Shown: positions 37,124-45,454 of the stretch, piece by piece
How the letters are laid out: the number at the start of each line of letters is the position of its first letter
Numbering within the stretch: the first letter of the stretch is position 1
NCBI GenBank assembly: GCA_020638655.1
Contig: JACKIC010000008.1
Coordinates: 248,001 to 312,000, forward strand
Reading direction: 5' to 3'
Length of the DNA stretch: 64,000 bases
Source of the DNA: Planctomycetota bacterium
GTDB taxonomy: Bacteria > Planctomycetota > UBA1135 > UBA2386
Made by a program: the position numbers and the translations under genes
The notes under the pieces: model-generated
The model's input: only the letters and a program-made list of their open reading frames with translations
What the model was told of the DNA's origin: nothing
Databases searched by the model: none

Positions 37124-38626
37124 TCACCGCCACACCCAGTCGTTGCGGGCCAGCAGCGTGAACGAGGTCGCGAGGTCCGGATCGTCGCGCCGCGGCACGT
37201 CGCCGAGGCTGGCGCGGAACGCCGCGCGCTGCACCAGGCGTCGCAGATCGTCGCACGGCACGCCCTCGAGCATCAGCCCCGCCGCGGCGACTTCGCAGAC
37301 GCGTTTCTCGTGCACGAGCCGGCCGCGGTACCAGCTCCAGTGCGTCGGGATGCCGCGACGGGCCTTGCCGAGCTGCTCGACCAGCTGCCGCTGTGCATCG
37401 GCCACGTGCTCGGCGAGCGCGGCGTTTGGGCGCCGCCGCAGGTGGGCGAGCAGCGCCGGCACCACCAACCCACCCGTGAGCCACGCGCGCTCGAGGTAGG
37501 CCGCCTCGCCGAGCTCTCCCTCGCCGAAGCGGAACGTGTGCAGGCTCGCGTCGAAGCGCCGCGCGATCGAGGCGGCGAGGCGGTCGGCGGCGCGTTCGAG
37601 CGGCGCGTCGGGACCGAGCGCGAGCACGGCCTCGAGTTCGGCCAGCGGCCAGGCGTAGTCGCGCGCGCACTCCTGCCGCCCCTCCCCCATCGGCACGGTG
37701 CCGGCGAGCGCGCGCGCCACGTTGCGCGCGGCCTGCAGCAGATCGTCGTCGGCGGTCAGCAGGGCCACCCAGAGCAGGCCGCGCAACCAGACGTGCCCCG
37801 CCTCGGGCACCCCGGTGCGATGGCCCTGCCCGTGACGGAACGGCAGCCCGGTGCGCAGGTCGAGGTCGCGATCGACGAGGTGTTCGGCGGCGCGGCGGGC
37901 CAGCGCGAGCGTTGTGGCGTCGCCGAACGCACACGCGCACCGCAGCAGCGCGTAGGCGGTGTCGAACTCGTTGTTGGTGATCACCTCGCCCGAGCGCACG
38001 AAGTCGCCGGCGCCGCGCACCCCGGCGAGCTCCGGCAGGCAGTGCAGCACCTCGCGCAGGCGCTGGCGCACCGGCTCGCCGACCTTGCCGGCAACGGGCA
38101 GCAGACCGCTCTGCGCATGCGCCGATCGCCCCAGCGCAAGCAGCGGTCGGGCGCGCGACAGCGCCGCCTCGGACCAGGTCGTGCGCGCCTCGCCGACGGT
38201 GAACACCTCGCCGCCCTCGAGCCACGGCGAACGGAACTCGTCGCGGCAGCACTCGTCGACGTCGCCCGTGCTCCACCGCCACACCGTCCGGCGACGGCCC
38301 CCGAACGGCATGCCCTCGTCGAGTTGCTCACGCACGAACACCGGGCCTCGACCCGCCTCACACGGTCCGTCGCCGCCGGCCACCACCCGCGCGACCCCGG
38401 ACGGCGCGAGAATCGCCAGCTCGACCCACGCGCGCGCATCGGAGAGCTCGTCGCCAGATCTGGCCACCGGCAGCGGCAGACGGCGCCACTGCAGCCGGCC
38501 CGGCCCGTCGAGGCGCAGCCCTTTGGCCAGGGCGACCTCGGGCAGCGCATGGCCGAACCGAACCGGGGCTTCGCCGACCGGCACCGCGAGCAGCACCTGC
38601 AACGCCGCGACACACAGACTCGTCAT
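37124..38626 (-). CDS. Hypothetical exported protein, possible alpha/alpha-toroid
   Basis: 500 residues with a short signal-like N-terminus (MTSLCVAALQVLLAVPVG). The first ~150 residues look beta-rich. From there to the end there are repeated helical hairpins (NNEFDTAYALLRCACAFGD, HVWLRGLLWVALLTADDD, AYLERAWLTGGLVVPALLAHL), reminiscent of six-hairpin glycosidase or lyase folds. I cannot name the family and see no catalytic motif I would trust. The stop lies 20 nt from that of the convergent HtrA-like gene. Confidence 0.7.
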   Translation of the reverse strand: MTSLCVAALQVLLAVPVGEAPVRFGHALPEVALAKGLRLDGPGRLQWRRLPLPVARSGDELSDARAWVELAILAPSGVARVVAGGDGPCEAGRGPVFVREQLDEGMPFGGRRRTVWRWSTGDVDECCRDEFRSPWLEGGEVFTVGEARTTWSEAALSRARPLLALGRSAHAQSGLLPVAGKVGEPVRQRLREVLHCLPELAGVRGAGDFVRSGEVITNNEFDTAYALLRCACAFGDATTLALARRAAEHLVDRDLDLRTGLPFRHGQGHRTGVPEAGHVWLRGLLWVALLTADDDLLQAARNVARALAGTVPMGEGRQECARDYAWPLAELEAVLALGPDAPLERAADRLAASIARRFDASLHTFRFGEGELGEAAYLERAWLTGGLVVPALLAHLRRRPNAALAEHVADAQRQLVEQLGKARRGIPTHWSWYRGRLVHEKRVCEVAAAGLMLEGVPCDDLRRLVQRAAFRASLGDVPRRDDPDLATSFTLLARNDWVWR

Positions 38627-38689
38627 GCCTGCTTCGTGCCCGCGAGCGGCGCGGCGTGACGCCGTTCTTCGAAATCCGCGTGGCCGGAC

Positions 38690-39133
38690 TCACTCCGACC
38701 AGGCGCTGCCGAAGAACTGCCCGCCCGTCTCCAACCAGCGCAGGAAGCTGTCGTGGTAGGGCGCGGTCAGCTCGGCGCGCAGCTGGGCGCGGTCCATCCA
38801 GCGCACCGCGAGCACCTCGTTGCCCGGCGCCGGCTCGCCCGGACCGACCGCGGCGGCGAAGAAGAACGAGCGCCACGCGTGCTGACGCTGCCGCGCCGCG
38901 AGCCGTTCGCCCTCCTGCACGAACAGGAAGGCCGGCGTGCCGACCAGCTGCAGGCCGGTCTCCTCCATCACCTCGCGCGACAGCGCCTCGTGCAGCAGTT
39001 CGCCCGCCTCGACGCGCCCGCCGGGCAGGTCCCAGGTGCGCACCAGTTGCCCGCCGATCTGGCGATCGTTGCCCACCATGAGGATCCGCGCGCCGCGTTC
39101 GATCACGGCGAAGGCACCGAGGAAGTCACCCAT
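38690..39133 (-). CDS. NUDIX hydrolase
   Basis: 147 residues with a complete Nudix box GGRVEAGELLHEALSREVMEETGL (GX5EX7REUXEEXGU) at about residues 38-60. The preceding DLPGG and following LFVQEGERLAARQRQHAWRSFFF are typical. Hydrolyses a nucleoside-diphosphate-linked substrate, identity unknown. TGTGAT ending 6 nt before the ATG may be its -10. Single gene. Confidence 0.93.
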   Translation of the reverse strand: MGDFLGAFAVIERGARILMVGNDRQIGGQLVRTWDLPGGRVEAGELLHEALSREVMEETGLQLVGTPAFLFVQEGERLAARQRQHAWRSFFFAAAVGPGEPAPGNEVLAVRWMDRAQLRAELTAPYHDSFLRWLETGGQFFGSAWSE

Positions 39134-39189
39134 CGCCGCATCACACGCGCTGCCTCACCGCGGCGCAATCCGGCGGCTGCCGATCGGGG

Positions 39190-39960
39190 CTATCGCGGAC
39201 CGGCCGCCTGCAGCGCGAACGTGGCGACGCCCTGCGTGAACGACAGCGGCTGACCCGAGGTCGCCACCAGCCCCGATTCGACCTCGAGGCTGACGGAATC
39301 GCCGAGGCCGCCGATCACCACCTGCGGCACGATGCCGGCGACCGTGGCCAGCGACAGCTCGAAGTAGCCGTCGCGCGACCGCACCAATCCGCGCACCGGC
39401 AGCGGCGACGCCAGCTCGAGCGGCAGCGTCAGCAGGCCGGTGACCTCGAGCGCACCCTGCACGACCCGCTGGTCGAACTCGAGCTGCAGCGGCGTATTGC
39501 CGTTGGTCAGGTCGATCTGCCCCTGCCACACACCGCTGAGGTCGACCACGGGCGGCAGTTCGCGCTGCCAGGTGGCCGACCAGTGCCCCGCGTCCTCGTC
39601 GCACTGATACGCACCGACGAGGACGCGGCTCGGCAGCAGCTCGCCGGAGAACACGACCTCGCCGTTGCTGCGCAGTTCGAAGACGTTGCCGACCAGCGAA
39701 AAGTCGTAGAGCGTGGTCGGCAGACAGGGATGGTTGATCAACAGGCCGACGACCGGCGCGTTCTCGAACTGCTGCACCTGCAGGGTCACGTCCCCCGTCT
39801 GGGTGCTCTGCTCGGACTGCCACTGACCGATCCACTCCCCCTCGAGCGCCGCGGGTACAGCGCTGCCCGAACCCACGGTCTGGAACTCGACCTTGGTGCA
39901 GGCCGACACACCCAGGGTCAGCGGCAACACCAGGCAGACGAGGCTGGCGGGGAGGCGCAC
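39190..39960 (-). CDS. Hypothetical lipoprotein with two beta-barrel-like repeats
   Basis: 256 residues from GTG 39960. The signal peptide ends in the lipobox LGVSAC (Cys21). Two similar modules follow, beginning LEGEWIGQWQS and LSGVWQGQIDL. Each starts with a W-x-G motif and consists of short beta strands, as in calycin/lipocalin-like folds. The first module contains two Cys (NHPC and YQCDED) that could form a disulfide. Function unknown. The start is fixed by a TATCGT box 6 nt upstream. Confidence 0.75.
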   Translation of the reverse strand: MRLPASLVCLVLPLTLGVSACTKVEFQTVGSGSAVPAALEGEWIGQWQSEQSTQTGDVTLQVQQFENAPVVGLLINHPCLPTTLYDFSLVGNVFELRSNGEVVFSGELLPSRVLVGAYQCDEDAGHWSATWQRELPPVVDLSGVWQGQIDLTNGNTPLQLEFDQRVVQGALEVTGLLTLPLELASPLPVRGLVRSRDGYFELSLATVAGIVPQVVIGGLGDSVSLEVESGLVATSGQPLSFTQGVATFALQAAGPR

Positions 39961-39966
39961 GGCGAC

Positions 39967-39972
39967 ACGATA
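39967..39972 (-). promoter_or_regulatory. -10 box (TATCGT) before a GTG start
   Basis: On the minus strand TATCGT ends 6 nt before the GTG at 39960, consistent with a leaderless mRNA. The terminator hairpin at 39980-40008 occupies the space where a -35 would lie. Confidence 0.65.
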
Positions 39973-39979
39973 GCCGCAT

Positions 39980-40008
39980 CGCCCGCCCCGGTAACGGGGG
40001 GGCGGGCG
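39980..40008 (-). terminator. 10-bp GC hairpin after the glycosyltransferase gene
   Basis: CGCCCGCCCC pairs perfectly with GGGGCGGGCG around a 9-base loop. It lies 12-40 nt past the GT4 stop codon and just upstream of the next gene's -10 box. Confidence 0.65.
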
Positions 40009-40020
40009 ATCACCGGATCT

Positions 40021-41169
40021 TCACGGTTTGGCCGCGGCGTAGGCCGCCAGCAACCGCGCCGCGACCGCCCTCGGAGCGCACACCTCGGCCATGGCCCGAG
40101 CCGCCGCGACATCGGGAAGAGCGCCGTCGGCGAGCCGCGCGAGGGCTGCGGCCAATCCCGCCGGCCCAGCCGACTCGGGTACCAGGATGCCGCGGCCCTC
40201 GGCGAGCGCGTCGCCGACTCCGGGCACGTCGTAGCCCACCACCGGTACGCCCGCGGCGAACGCCTCGATCGCCACCAGCGGCAGACCCTCGCGTCGGCTC
40301 GGCAACACCAGGGCGTCGTAGGCCGCGAGCTTCTGCGCGATCTGTGGGTCGGGCCCGCACAGACGCAGCCGACCGGCGGCGCGGTGCACGTGCGCCTCGA
40401 GCGCGGCCGGCCAGGCCCCAAGGCCGACGACGTCGCCGGACCACGCCGGGGCCGCGGCGATCGCCGCGACGAAGTGCTCGAGCCGCTTCACCGGCGCGTC
40501 GCGACCGACGAACACCGCGCGCCGGTCTTGTCCGTCGATGTCGAGTTGCCGGCGCGCCTCACCGCGCGGCAGCGCCGCAGGCAGGGGCACCGCCGGCGAA
40601 AGCACCGCGATGCGCTCGGCCGCCGCGACGCCGAGCTCGACGAGCTCCTCGCGACAGCTCGCGCTGACCGCGAACAGCAGGTCGGTGCGCCGCGCCAGGC
40701 GCCGTTCGAGGCGCCGCAGCCACCACGAGCCCAGCGCGCCGAAGTAGTCGCGCAGCACCAACCCGTGGAAGGTGTGCGCGACGACCGGTACCCCGCAGGC
40801 GAAAGCCGCCTGCCGGCCCAGCCAGCCGGCCTTGGTCGTATGGGTGTGCACGACGTCGGGTTCGAACCGGCGCATCAGTTCGCGCAGCTGCCGAGCCGCG
40901 CCGCGGTCGCCGAGCGGCGACAGGCCGCGGCCCAACTCCGGCACGACCAACCAGCCGGCGGCGTCGCGGCCAGCCGCGAGAGCGGCAGCGGGTTCGAGCC
41001 GCGGCACACCGTGCGTCGCCGGCGACAGTTCGACCTCGGCGCCAGCCTCGACCGCGCCCGTCACCAGCAGCGTGGGGACGCCCGCCTCGCGGTGCTCGTG
41101 CCACAGCGCGATCGCCTGGCGCGTCGGGCCGCCGAGGTTGGGCCGCGTCAGCACGCGCATCACCCGCAC
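40021..41169 (-). CDS. Glycosyltransferase family 4 (GT-B fold)
   Basis: 382 residues. The N-terminal donor-free domain begins MRVMRVLTRPNLGGPTRQA and includes DVVHTHTTKAGWLGRQAAF and VVAHTFHGLVLRDY, typical of GT4 enzymes. The C-terminal nucleotide-sugar domain has RRAVFVGRDAPVKRLEHFV and the EX7E-like region LPSRREGLPLVAIEAFAAGVPVVGYDVPGV. It should add a sugar to a lipid- or polysaccharide-linked acceptor on the cytoplasmic face. No other polysaccharide genes are adjacent. A hairpin terminator follows. Confidence 0.93.
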   Translation of the reverse strand: MRVMRVLTRPNLGGPTRQAIALWHEHREAGVPTLLVTGAVEAGAEVELSPATHGVPRLEPAAALAAGRDAAGWLVVPELGRGLSPLGDRGAARQLRELMRRFEPDVVHTHTTKAGWLGRQAAFACGVPVVAHTFHGLVLRDYFGALGSWWLRRLERRLARRTDLLFAVSASCREELVELGVAAAERIAVLSPAVPLPAALPRGEARRQLDIDGQDRRAVFVGRDAPVKRLEHFVAAIAAAPAWSGDVVGLGAWPAALEAHVHRAAGRLRLCGPDPQIAQKLAAYDALVLPSRREGLPLVAIEAFAAGVPVVGYDVPGVGDALAEGRGILVPESAGPAGLAAALARLADGALPDVAAARAMAEVCAPRAVAARLLAAYAAAKP

Positions 41170-41217
41170 GCCGTGTTCCTCGCTGCGCCGCTCATCGGGC
41201 GCGCATCATCACCCGCC

Positions 41218-41700
41218 TCACCGCACGCTGTCGAGTTGCGCGTAGAGGAACAGGTGCCAGCCGAGCAGCACCGTGTAGCCGACCAACACGATCCACAGGC
41301 CGATGCGCGCCGGCCGGAAGTTCTTGGCGAGCACCAGCAGCGTCACGGCCAGGCCGATGCCGATGGTCTTGAAGATCAGGAACGGCCACGGATGGTGCCC
41401 CAGGTCGAGGATGACCTGCACCATCGGGTTCATCTCCTGCCCGCCATGGGACAAGAACAGCAGCGTGAACCACGCATCGAGCAGGTTCAGCGCGACGATC
41501 GCGACGGCCATCACCAGCAGCCGGGGACCGTGCAGGTCGACGATCGCGCCTTCGCGTTCCCAGTCGCGCCGCACCGTGCGGCGGCGGCCACCGAACCAGA
41601 CGTGCCTCGCGAACACGGACTGCGGCTTGCGGCGATCGGCGGTGTGCCGCCGATCTTCGGGATGAGCAAGCGCGCCTGCGGCTTGGGGGGTTTGACTCAC
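41218..41700 (-). CDS. DUF5658-like small membrane protein
   Basis: 160 residues from GTG 41700. A basic cytoplasmic N-terminus of about 60 residues (RRHTADRRKPQ, GGRRRTVRRDW) is followed by three helices. Helix 1 has the family-like pattern VALNLLDAWFTLLFLSHGGQEMNPM and helix 2 IFKTIGIGLAVTLLVLA. Function unknown. TAGTCT ends 6 nt upstream, so the GTG is the likely first base of the mRNA. The stop lies 48 nt before the downstream glycosyltransferase start; the two may still be co-transcribed. Confidence 0.8.
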   Translation of the reverse strand: MSQTPQAAGALAHPEDRRHTADRRKPQSVFARHVWFGGRRRTVRRDWEREGAIVDLHGPRLLVMAVAIVALNLLDAWFTLLFLSHGGQEMNPMVQVILDLGHHPWPFLIFKTIGIGLAVTLLVLAKNFRPARIGLWIVLVGYTVLLGWHLFLYAQLDSVR

Positions 41701-41706
41701 GCAGGA

Positions 41707-41712
41707 AGACTA
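41707..41712 (-). promoter_or_regulatory. -10 box (TAGTCT) before a GTG start
   Basis: On the minus strand TAGTCT ends 6 nt before the GTG at 41700; no Shine-Dalgarno is possible in that space. Confidence 0.65.
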
Positions 41713-41785
41713 CCCCGGGTCTTGCGAAGCGGCGCAAAGCACGCTGGCGGCTTGCGCCAGCCGGCCATGGCAAGGGCTACTGCGT

Positions 41786-43084
41786 CTAGCTGAACTTCGT
41801 CTTGCCCGGCATCGCCACCTCGAACTTCGGCGGCGTCATGTCCAGCGTGACGTTGTCGGGCATCAGCACTTCCTGGCTGTTGTTGGCCTCGTCCCAGGTC
41901 ACGCGCTGGCCCGAGTAGGCGGCCATGCGGCCCATCAGCGCCATCATCGTGCTGTTGCACATGTACTCGCCGTTGTTGATCACCCGGCCGCGGCGGATCG
42001 CCGAGAACATGGCGTCGTGTTCGGATTGGTACATGTCGTCGGCGTGGCCCTCGAAGCGCCAGTTGATGCGGCCGTTGATGGTGTGCTGGAAGACGTTGGC
42101 CTTGCCTTCGCTGCCGATCACGTACTCGTTGACGTCGCGCCAGCAGCCGCTCTGCTGCCGGCAGTAGCTGAAGCCGCGGGTGCCGTCGGCCCACTCGTAG
42201 ACGGTGGCGAAGTGGTCGTAGACGGTGCCGAACAGCGGGTCGGTGCGCACCTGCCGCCCGCCCAGCGACGCCGCCGCGATCGGGTAGACGTCCTTCTTCA
42301 TCCAGGCCATCACGTCGAGCGTGTGGATGTGCTGCTCGGCGATGTGGTCGCCGGCGAGCCACGGGTAGTAGAGCCAGTTGCGCAGCTGCCACTCCATCTC
42401 GGTCCACTGCGGCTGCCGCGGGAAGCTCCACAGCTCGCCGGTGATGTAGTTGCCCTGGATCGCCAGGATCTCGCCGATCGCGCCGCTCTGCAGCAGCTGG
42501 ATGGTGGCCCGGCGCGCGTCGTGGTAGCGGTAGCACAAGCCACTGACGACGGTCAGCTTCTTCTTCTTGGCCAACTCGCAGGCGGCCCGCACCCGGCGCA
42601 CGCCGGCCGCGTCGGTGGCCACGGGCTTCTCGGCGAACACGTGCACGCCCTTCTCGATCGCCTTCTCGATCTGCATCGGCCGGAACCCCGGCGGGGTCGC
42701 CAGCAGGATCACGTCGACGCCCGAGGCCAGCACCTTGTCGATCGCGTCGAGGCCGACGAACTGACGCTCGGGCGGCACGTCGATCTGCGCCGACGCGCGC
42801 TCGCCCATCGCCTCGGTGATGCCGTCGAGGCCGCCCTCGAGCCGATCGAGGAACGCGTCGCCGACCGCATGCAGGACGTTCTCGGGGTGGGCGCGCAAGG
42901 CCTGCACCGCCGCGCCGCTGCCGCGGCCGCCGACCCCGACGATGCCGACCTTGATCTTGCCCTCGCCGCTGTGCACGGGCGTCGCCGCGCGCAGGGCGTC
43001 GAGCGAGCTGCTGGCCGCGATCACCGCAGCGGAGGTGGAGGCGGTCTTGAGGAACGAACGACGCGAGGGCTTGGGCGTGGTCAT
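41786..43084 (-). CDS. Tat-exported Gfo/Idh/MocA family oxidoreductase
   Basis: 432 residues. Twin-arginine signal SRRSFLKTASTSAAVIAASS, Rossmann motif VGIVGVGGRGSGA, ILLATPPGFRPMQIEKAIEKG, and the canonical catalytic EKP in VFAEKPVATDA, unlike the QKP of the paralogue at 18844. The substrate domain has HIHTLDVMAWMKKDVYP and ends with the Asn/Met-rich CNSTMMALMGRMAAYSGQ typical of planctomycete members. A putative periplasmic sugar or inositol oxidoreductase. The upstream leader is about 40 nt; earlier in-frame Mets are not preferred because they precede the Tat signal. Confidence 0.92.
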   Translation of the reverse strand: MTTPKPSRRSFLKTASTSAAVIAASSSLDALRAATPVHSGEGKIKVGIVGVGGRGSGAAVQALRAHPENVLHAVGDAFLDRLEGGLDGITEAMGERASAQIDVPPERQFVGLDAIDKVLASGVDVILLATPPGFRPMQIEKAIEKGVHVFAEKPVATDAAGVRRVRAACELAKKKKLTVVSGLCYRYHDARRATIQLLQSGAIGEILAIQGNYITGELWSFPRQPQWTEMEWQLRNWLYYPWLAGDHIAEQHIHTLDVMAWMKKDVYPIAAASLGGRQVRTDPLFGTVYDHFATVYEWADGTRGFSYCRQQSGCWRDVNEYVIGSEGKANVFQHTINGRINWRFEGHADDMYQSEHDAMFSAIRRGRVINNGEYMCNSTMMALMGRMAAYSGQRVTWDEANNSQEVLMPDNVTLDMTPPKFEVAMPGKTKFS

Positions 43085-43251
43085 GAGGTGGGCGGCGTGA
43101 AGGGCGGGAGAACGAAGGGCAAAGGGTAGCGGTGTACAGGCTTGCGACAAGGATGAGGCCGCGCGGACGACGCCTTGTACCAGGTGCGTGACGAGGCGAC
43201 GTTCCGCGGTCCATCGGGGAATGCCGGGCGCGCTGCTGCGTCCCATTGCCC

Positions 43252-43539
43252 ATGATCCGGTTGCGGTATGGGGTTCCCTGGGTGCTGGCGGCGAGCGCGG
43301 CGGCGCTGCACGGCGGCGGCAAGCGCGAGCTGGTGCTCAAGCTGCAGCACGTGCGCATCGAGGAGGTGCTGCCGCTCGTCGAGAAGGAGCTGCGGGGCGA
43401 CCGCGACGAGCCCGCGCCCTGGGCGAGCAAGGTGGACCGCGCCGCCAACACCGCGACCTTCTGGGGCACCGCCGACGTGCTGCGCCAGATCATCGACCTG
43501 ATCGAGCGCCTCGACGTGCCGCGCGGGCGCGCCAGCTGA
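43252..43539 (+). CDS. Short exported protein with secretin N1-like fold
   Basis: 95 residues from ATG 43252. A short signal-like segment (YGVPWVLAASAAALHG) precedes LVLKLQHVRIEEVLPLVEKEL and TATFWGTADVLRQIIDLIERLDVPRG. This beta-alpha-beta pattern, ending in an I-x-x-L-D-V-P strand, is that of secretin/NolW N-domains, but there is no secretin channel. It might be a stand-alone periplasmic adaptor, or a remnant of a larger secretin gene. Not an obvious operon partner of the histidine kinase downstream. Confidence 0.65.
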   Translation: MIRLRYGVPWVLAASAAALHGGGKRELVLKLQHVRIEEVLPLVEKELRGDRDEPAPWASKVDRAANTATFWGTADVLRQIIDLIERLDVPRGRAS

Positions 43540-43621
43540 AGCAGGGTGGCCAGCTGAGGAACTGATGAAGGAGTCGTCGCGACCGCGACAATTGCTCGAC
43601 AACTCGCCCACATGCCGCCGC

Positions 43622-43627
43622 TAGGGT
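43622..43627 (+). promoter_or_regulatory. candidate -10 box (TAGGGT) of the histidine kinase gene
   Basis: TAGGGT lies upstream of the second two-component operon. Its end is 6 nt before an in-frame ATC at 43634, and 45 nt before the TTG at 43673. The TAG of the box is itself the in-frame stop that opens the reading frame. Confidence 0.5.
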
Positions 43628-43672
43628 GCGCCGATCGCCCCACCCCCCAAGAGCCCCTGGACCGCGCTGACC

Positions 43673-45454
43673 TTGTTCGCCCTGCTGTCGGGCACAGGGC
43701 TCGTCGCCCTCGTCGGCTGGAGCCTGTACTCCGCCGCGCAGCAGGGTCAGGTGCGCGCCGAACTCGACGCCCGCGCCAGGGCCCGCGACCTCGGTCAGGC
43801 CCTGCGCGCCGCGCTGCGATCGCCGGCGACACTCGAGATCACCGACGCCGCCGATCGCTTCACCGTGCAGGATGGTCGCGTGCTCGTGCCCGACGCGGTC
43901 GGCTGGGTGCAGCTGCAGCCGCGCCGCTCCCGTGACCCCGTCGTCCGCGAACGGCTGCAGCTCGCGCAGCGCGCCGAGTTCGGCGACGGCGACCGCGCTG
44001 CGGCGCGCGCGCACTTCGACGCGCTGCTCGGCGACCAGAAGTTCGCGGGTGACGCGACGATCGCGCTGGCCGCGGCGTGGCAGGCCTGGCGCTGCGGTGA
44101 CGGCGAGCGCACGACCGCGCTGACGACGGCGGTGACCGCCGCGCTCGACGCGCTGCGCCCCGCCGATCTCGCCGCGCCTGCAAACGGCGACCTCGTCAGC
44201 GGCGCGGCGCTGCTCGCGGCCGCGCGGCAGGCTCCGCTGCCGACCGGGTGTGCGACGCTGCTGCCGGCCCTGCCCGACGCGCTGCGCGCGCCGACGTTCG
44301 CGCGGCTCGACGAACGCGGACTCGATACGCGCCCGCTCCGCGAGGCGGCGGACACGATCGAACGCCAGCGCGCCGCTGCCGCCGCGGCGCAGGACTGCCT
44401 GCCACAGCTGCTGGCGACGAGCCAGCTCGCGGCGCCTCATGCCGGCCGGCTGCTGCTCTGGTTCGCCGACGACGCGGACTCCGGCCGCGGCGCGTGGATC
44501 GATGCCGCGTCGCTGCAGCGCCTGGTCGGCACCGCGGTGCCCGACATCCCGGGGCTCTGCTTCACCGCGCCCACCACCGACCACGAGGTCGTGCTGCCCG
44601 GCCTCGCCTGGGTGACACCCGCGCCAGTGCCGCCGTCGCCGTGGTTCGCGCGACCGACCGCGCTGATCGCCGCGACGCTGGTGCTGCTGGCGACGTTCGC
44701 GGGATCGCTGTGGCTCTCGGCGCGCGCGGTGCGGCAGCAGGCGCTGGCGATGCGCGCGCGCAGCGAGTTCTTGACCGGGGTCACGCACGAGCTCAAGACG
44801 CCGATCGCCTCGATCCGCCTGGTCGCCGAGGTGCTCACCGACGACGACGTGCCCGAGCCCAAGCAGCGCCAGTACTTCGCGCTGCTCGCCGGCGAGGCGG
44901 CGCGGCTGTCGATGCTGATCGACAACGTGCTCGACCTCGGCCAGCTCGAACGCGGCGAGCGCAACTACGACCTCCGCGCGGGCGACCTCGCCGACGTCGT
45001 GCGCCGCACCGTCGCGCTGTTCGCGCCGCTCGCCGAGCGCGCCGGCATGCCGGTGGCGCTGCGCGAGGGAACGACCGCGGCGCCGGGCGTGGTCGATGCC
45101 GGCGCGTTGTCGCAGTCGCTGCTCGCGGTGTTCGAGAACGCGCGCAAGTACGCGGGCCGCGCCGGGCACCTCGAGGTGCACACCGCGTGCGACGACGGCG
45201 CGTTCACGATCGCGGTGCGCGACCACGGCCCCGGCGTGGCCGCGGACGAACGCGAAGCGATCTTCGAGCGCTTCACGCGCGGCAAGGCGCAGCAACACGG
45301 CTCGGTGCCCGGCGTCGGCCTGGGCCTGTATCTCGCGCGCACGATCGTGCGCCGCCACGGCGGTGCGCTGACCTGCGCGGCGCCGGCCGACGGCCCCGGT
45401 TGCGAGTTCCGCTTCCGGCTTCCCACGACCCCACGACCAGAGGCCACGCCATGA
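43673..45454 (+). CDS. Transmembrane sensor histidine kinase
   Basis: 593 residues from TTG 43673, the conservative start; CTG 43667 and a non-standard ATC 43634 are alternatives. An N-terminal helix (GLVALVGWSLY) precedes a ~300-residue extracytoplasmic sensor with no recognised fold and a second helix (LIAATLVLLATFAGSLWL). The HisKA domain holds the phospho-acceptor His in GVTHELKTPIASIRL. The HATPase domain has an N box LLAVFENARKYAG, G1 VRDHGPGVA and G2 GVGLGLYLARTIV. It overlaps the OmpR-like regulator by ATGA, so they form a cognate pair. Confidence 0.92.
   Translation: MFALLSGTGLVALVGWSLYSAAQQGQVRAELDARARARDLGQALRAALRSPATLEITDAADRFTVQDGRVLVPDAVGWVQLQPRRSRDPVVRERLQLAQRAEFGDGDRAAARAHFDALLGDQKFAGDATIALAAAWQAWRCGDGERTTALTTAVTAALDALRPADLAAPANGDLVSGAALLAAARQAPLPTGCATLLPALPDALRAPTFARLDERGLDTRPLREAADTIERQRAAAAAAQDCLPQLLATSQLAAPHAGRLLLWFADDADSGRGAWIDAASLQRLVGTAVPDIPGLCFTAPTTDHEVVLPGLAWVTPAPVPPSPWFARPTALIAATLVLLATFAGSLWLSARAVRQQALAMRARSEFLTGVTHELKTPIASIRLVAEVLTDDDVPEPKQRQYFALLAGEAARLSMLIDNVLDLGQLERGERNYDLRAGDLADVVRRTVALFAPLAERAGMPVALREGTTAAPGVVDAGALSQSLLAVFENARKYAGRAGHLEVHTACDDGAFTIAVRDHGPGVAADEREAIFERFTRGKAQQHGSVPGVGLGLYLARTIVRRHGGALTCAAPADGPGCEFRFRLPTTPRPEATP

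Noticed and set aside
34304..38659. Very long open frames on both strands (over 1300 codons each)
   Set aside because: They cross several well-supported genes (YkgJ, hotdog, HtrA-like) in other frames and have shadow-like composition.
40850..40870. tRNA T-loop-like GGTTCGAACC
   Set aside because: It lies inside the glycosyltransferase coding sequence and no cloverleaf can be built around it. No tRNA was found anywhere in the window.
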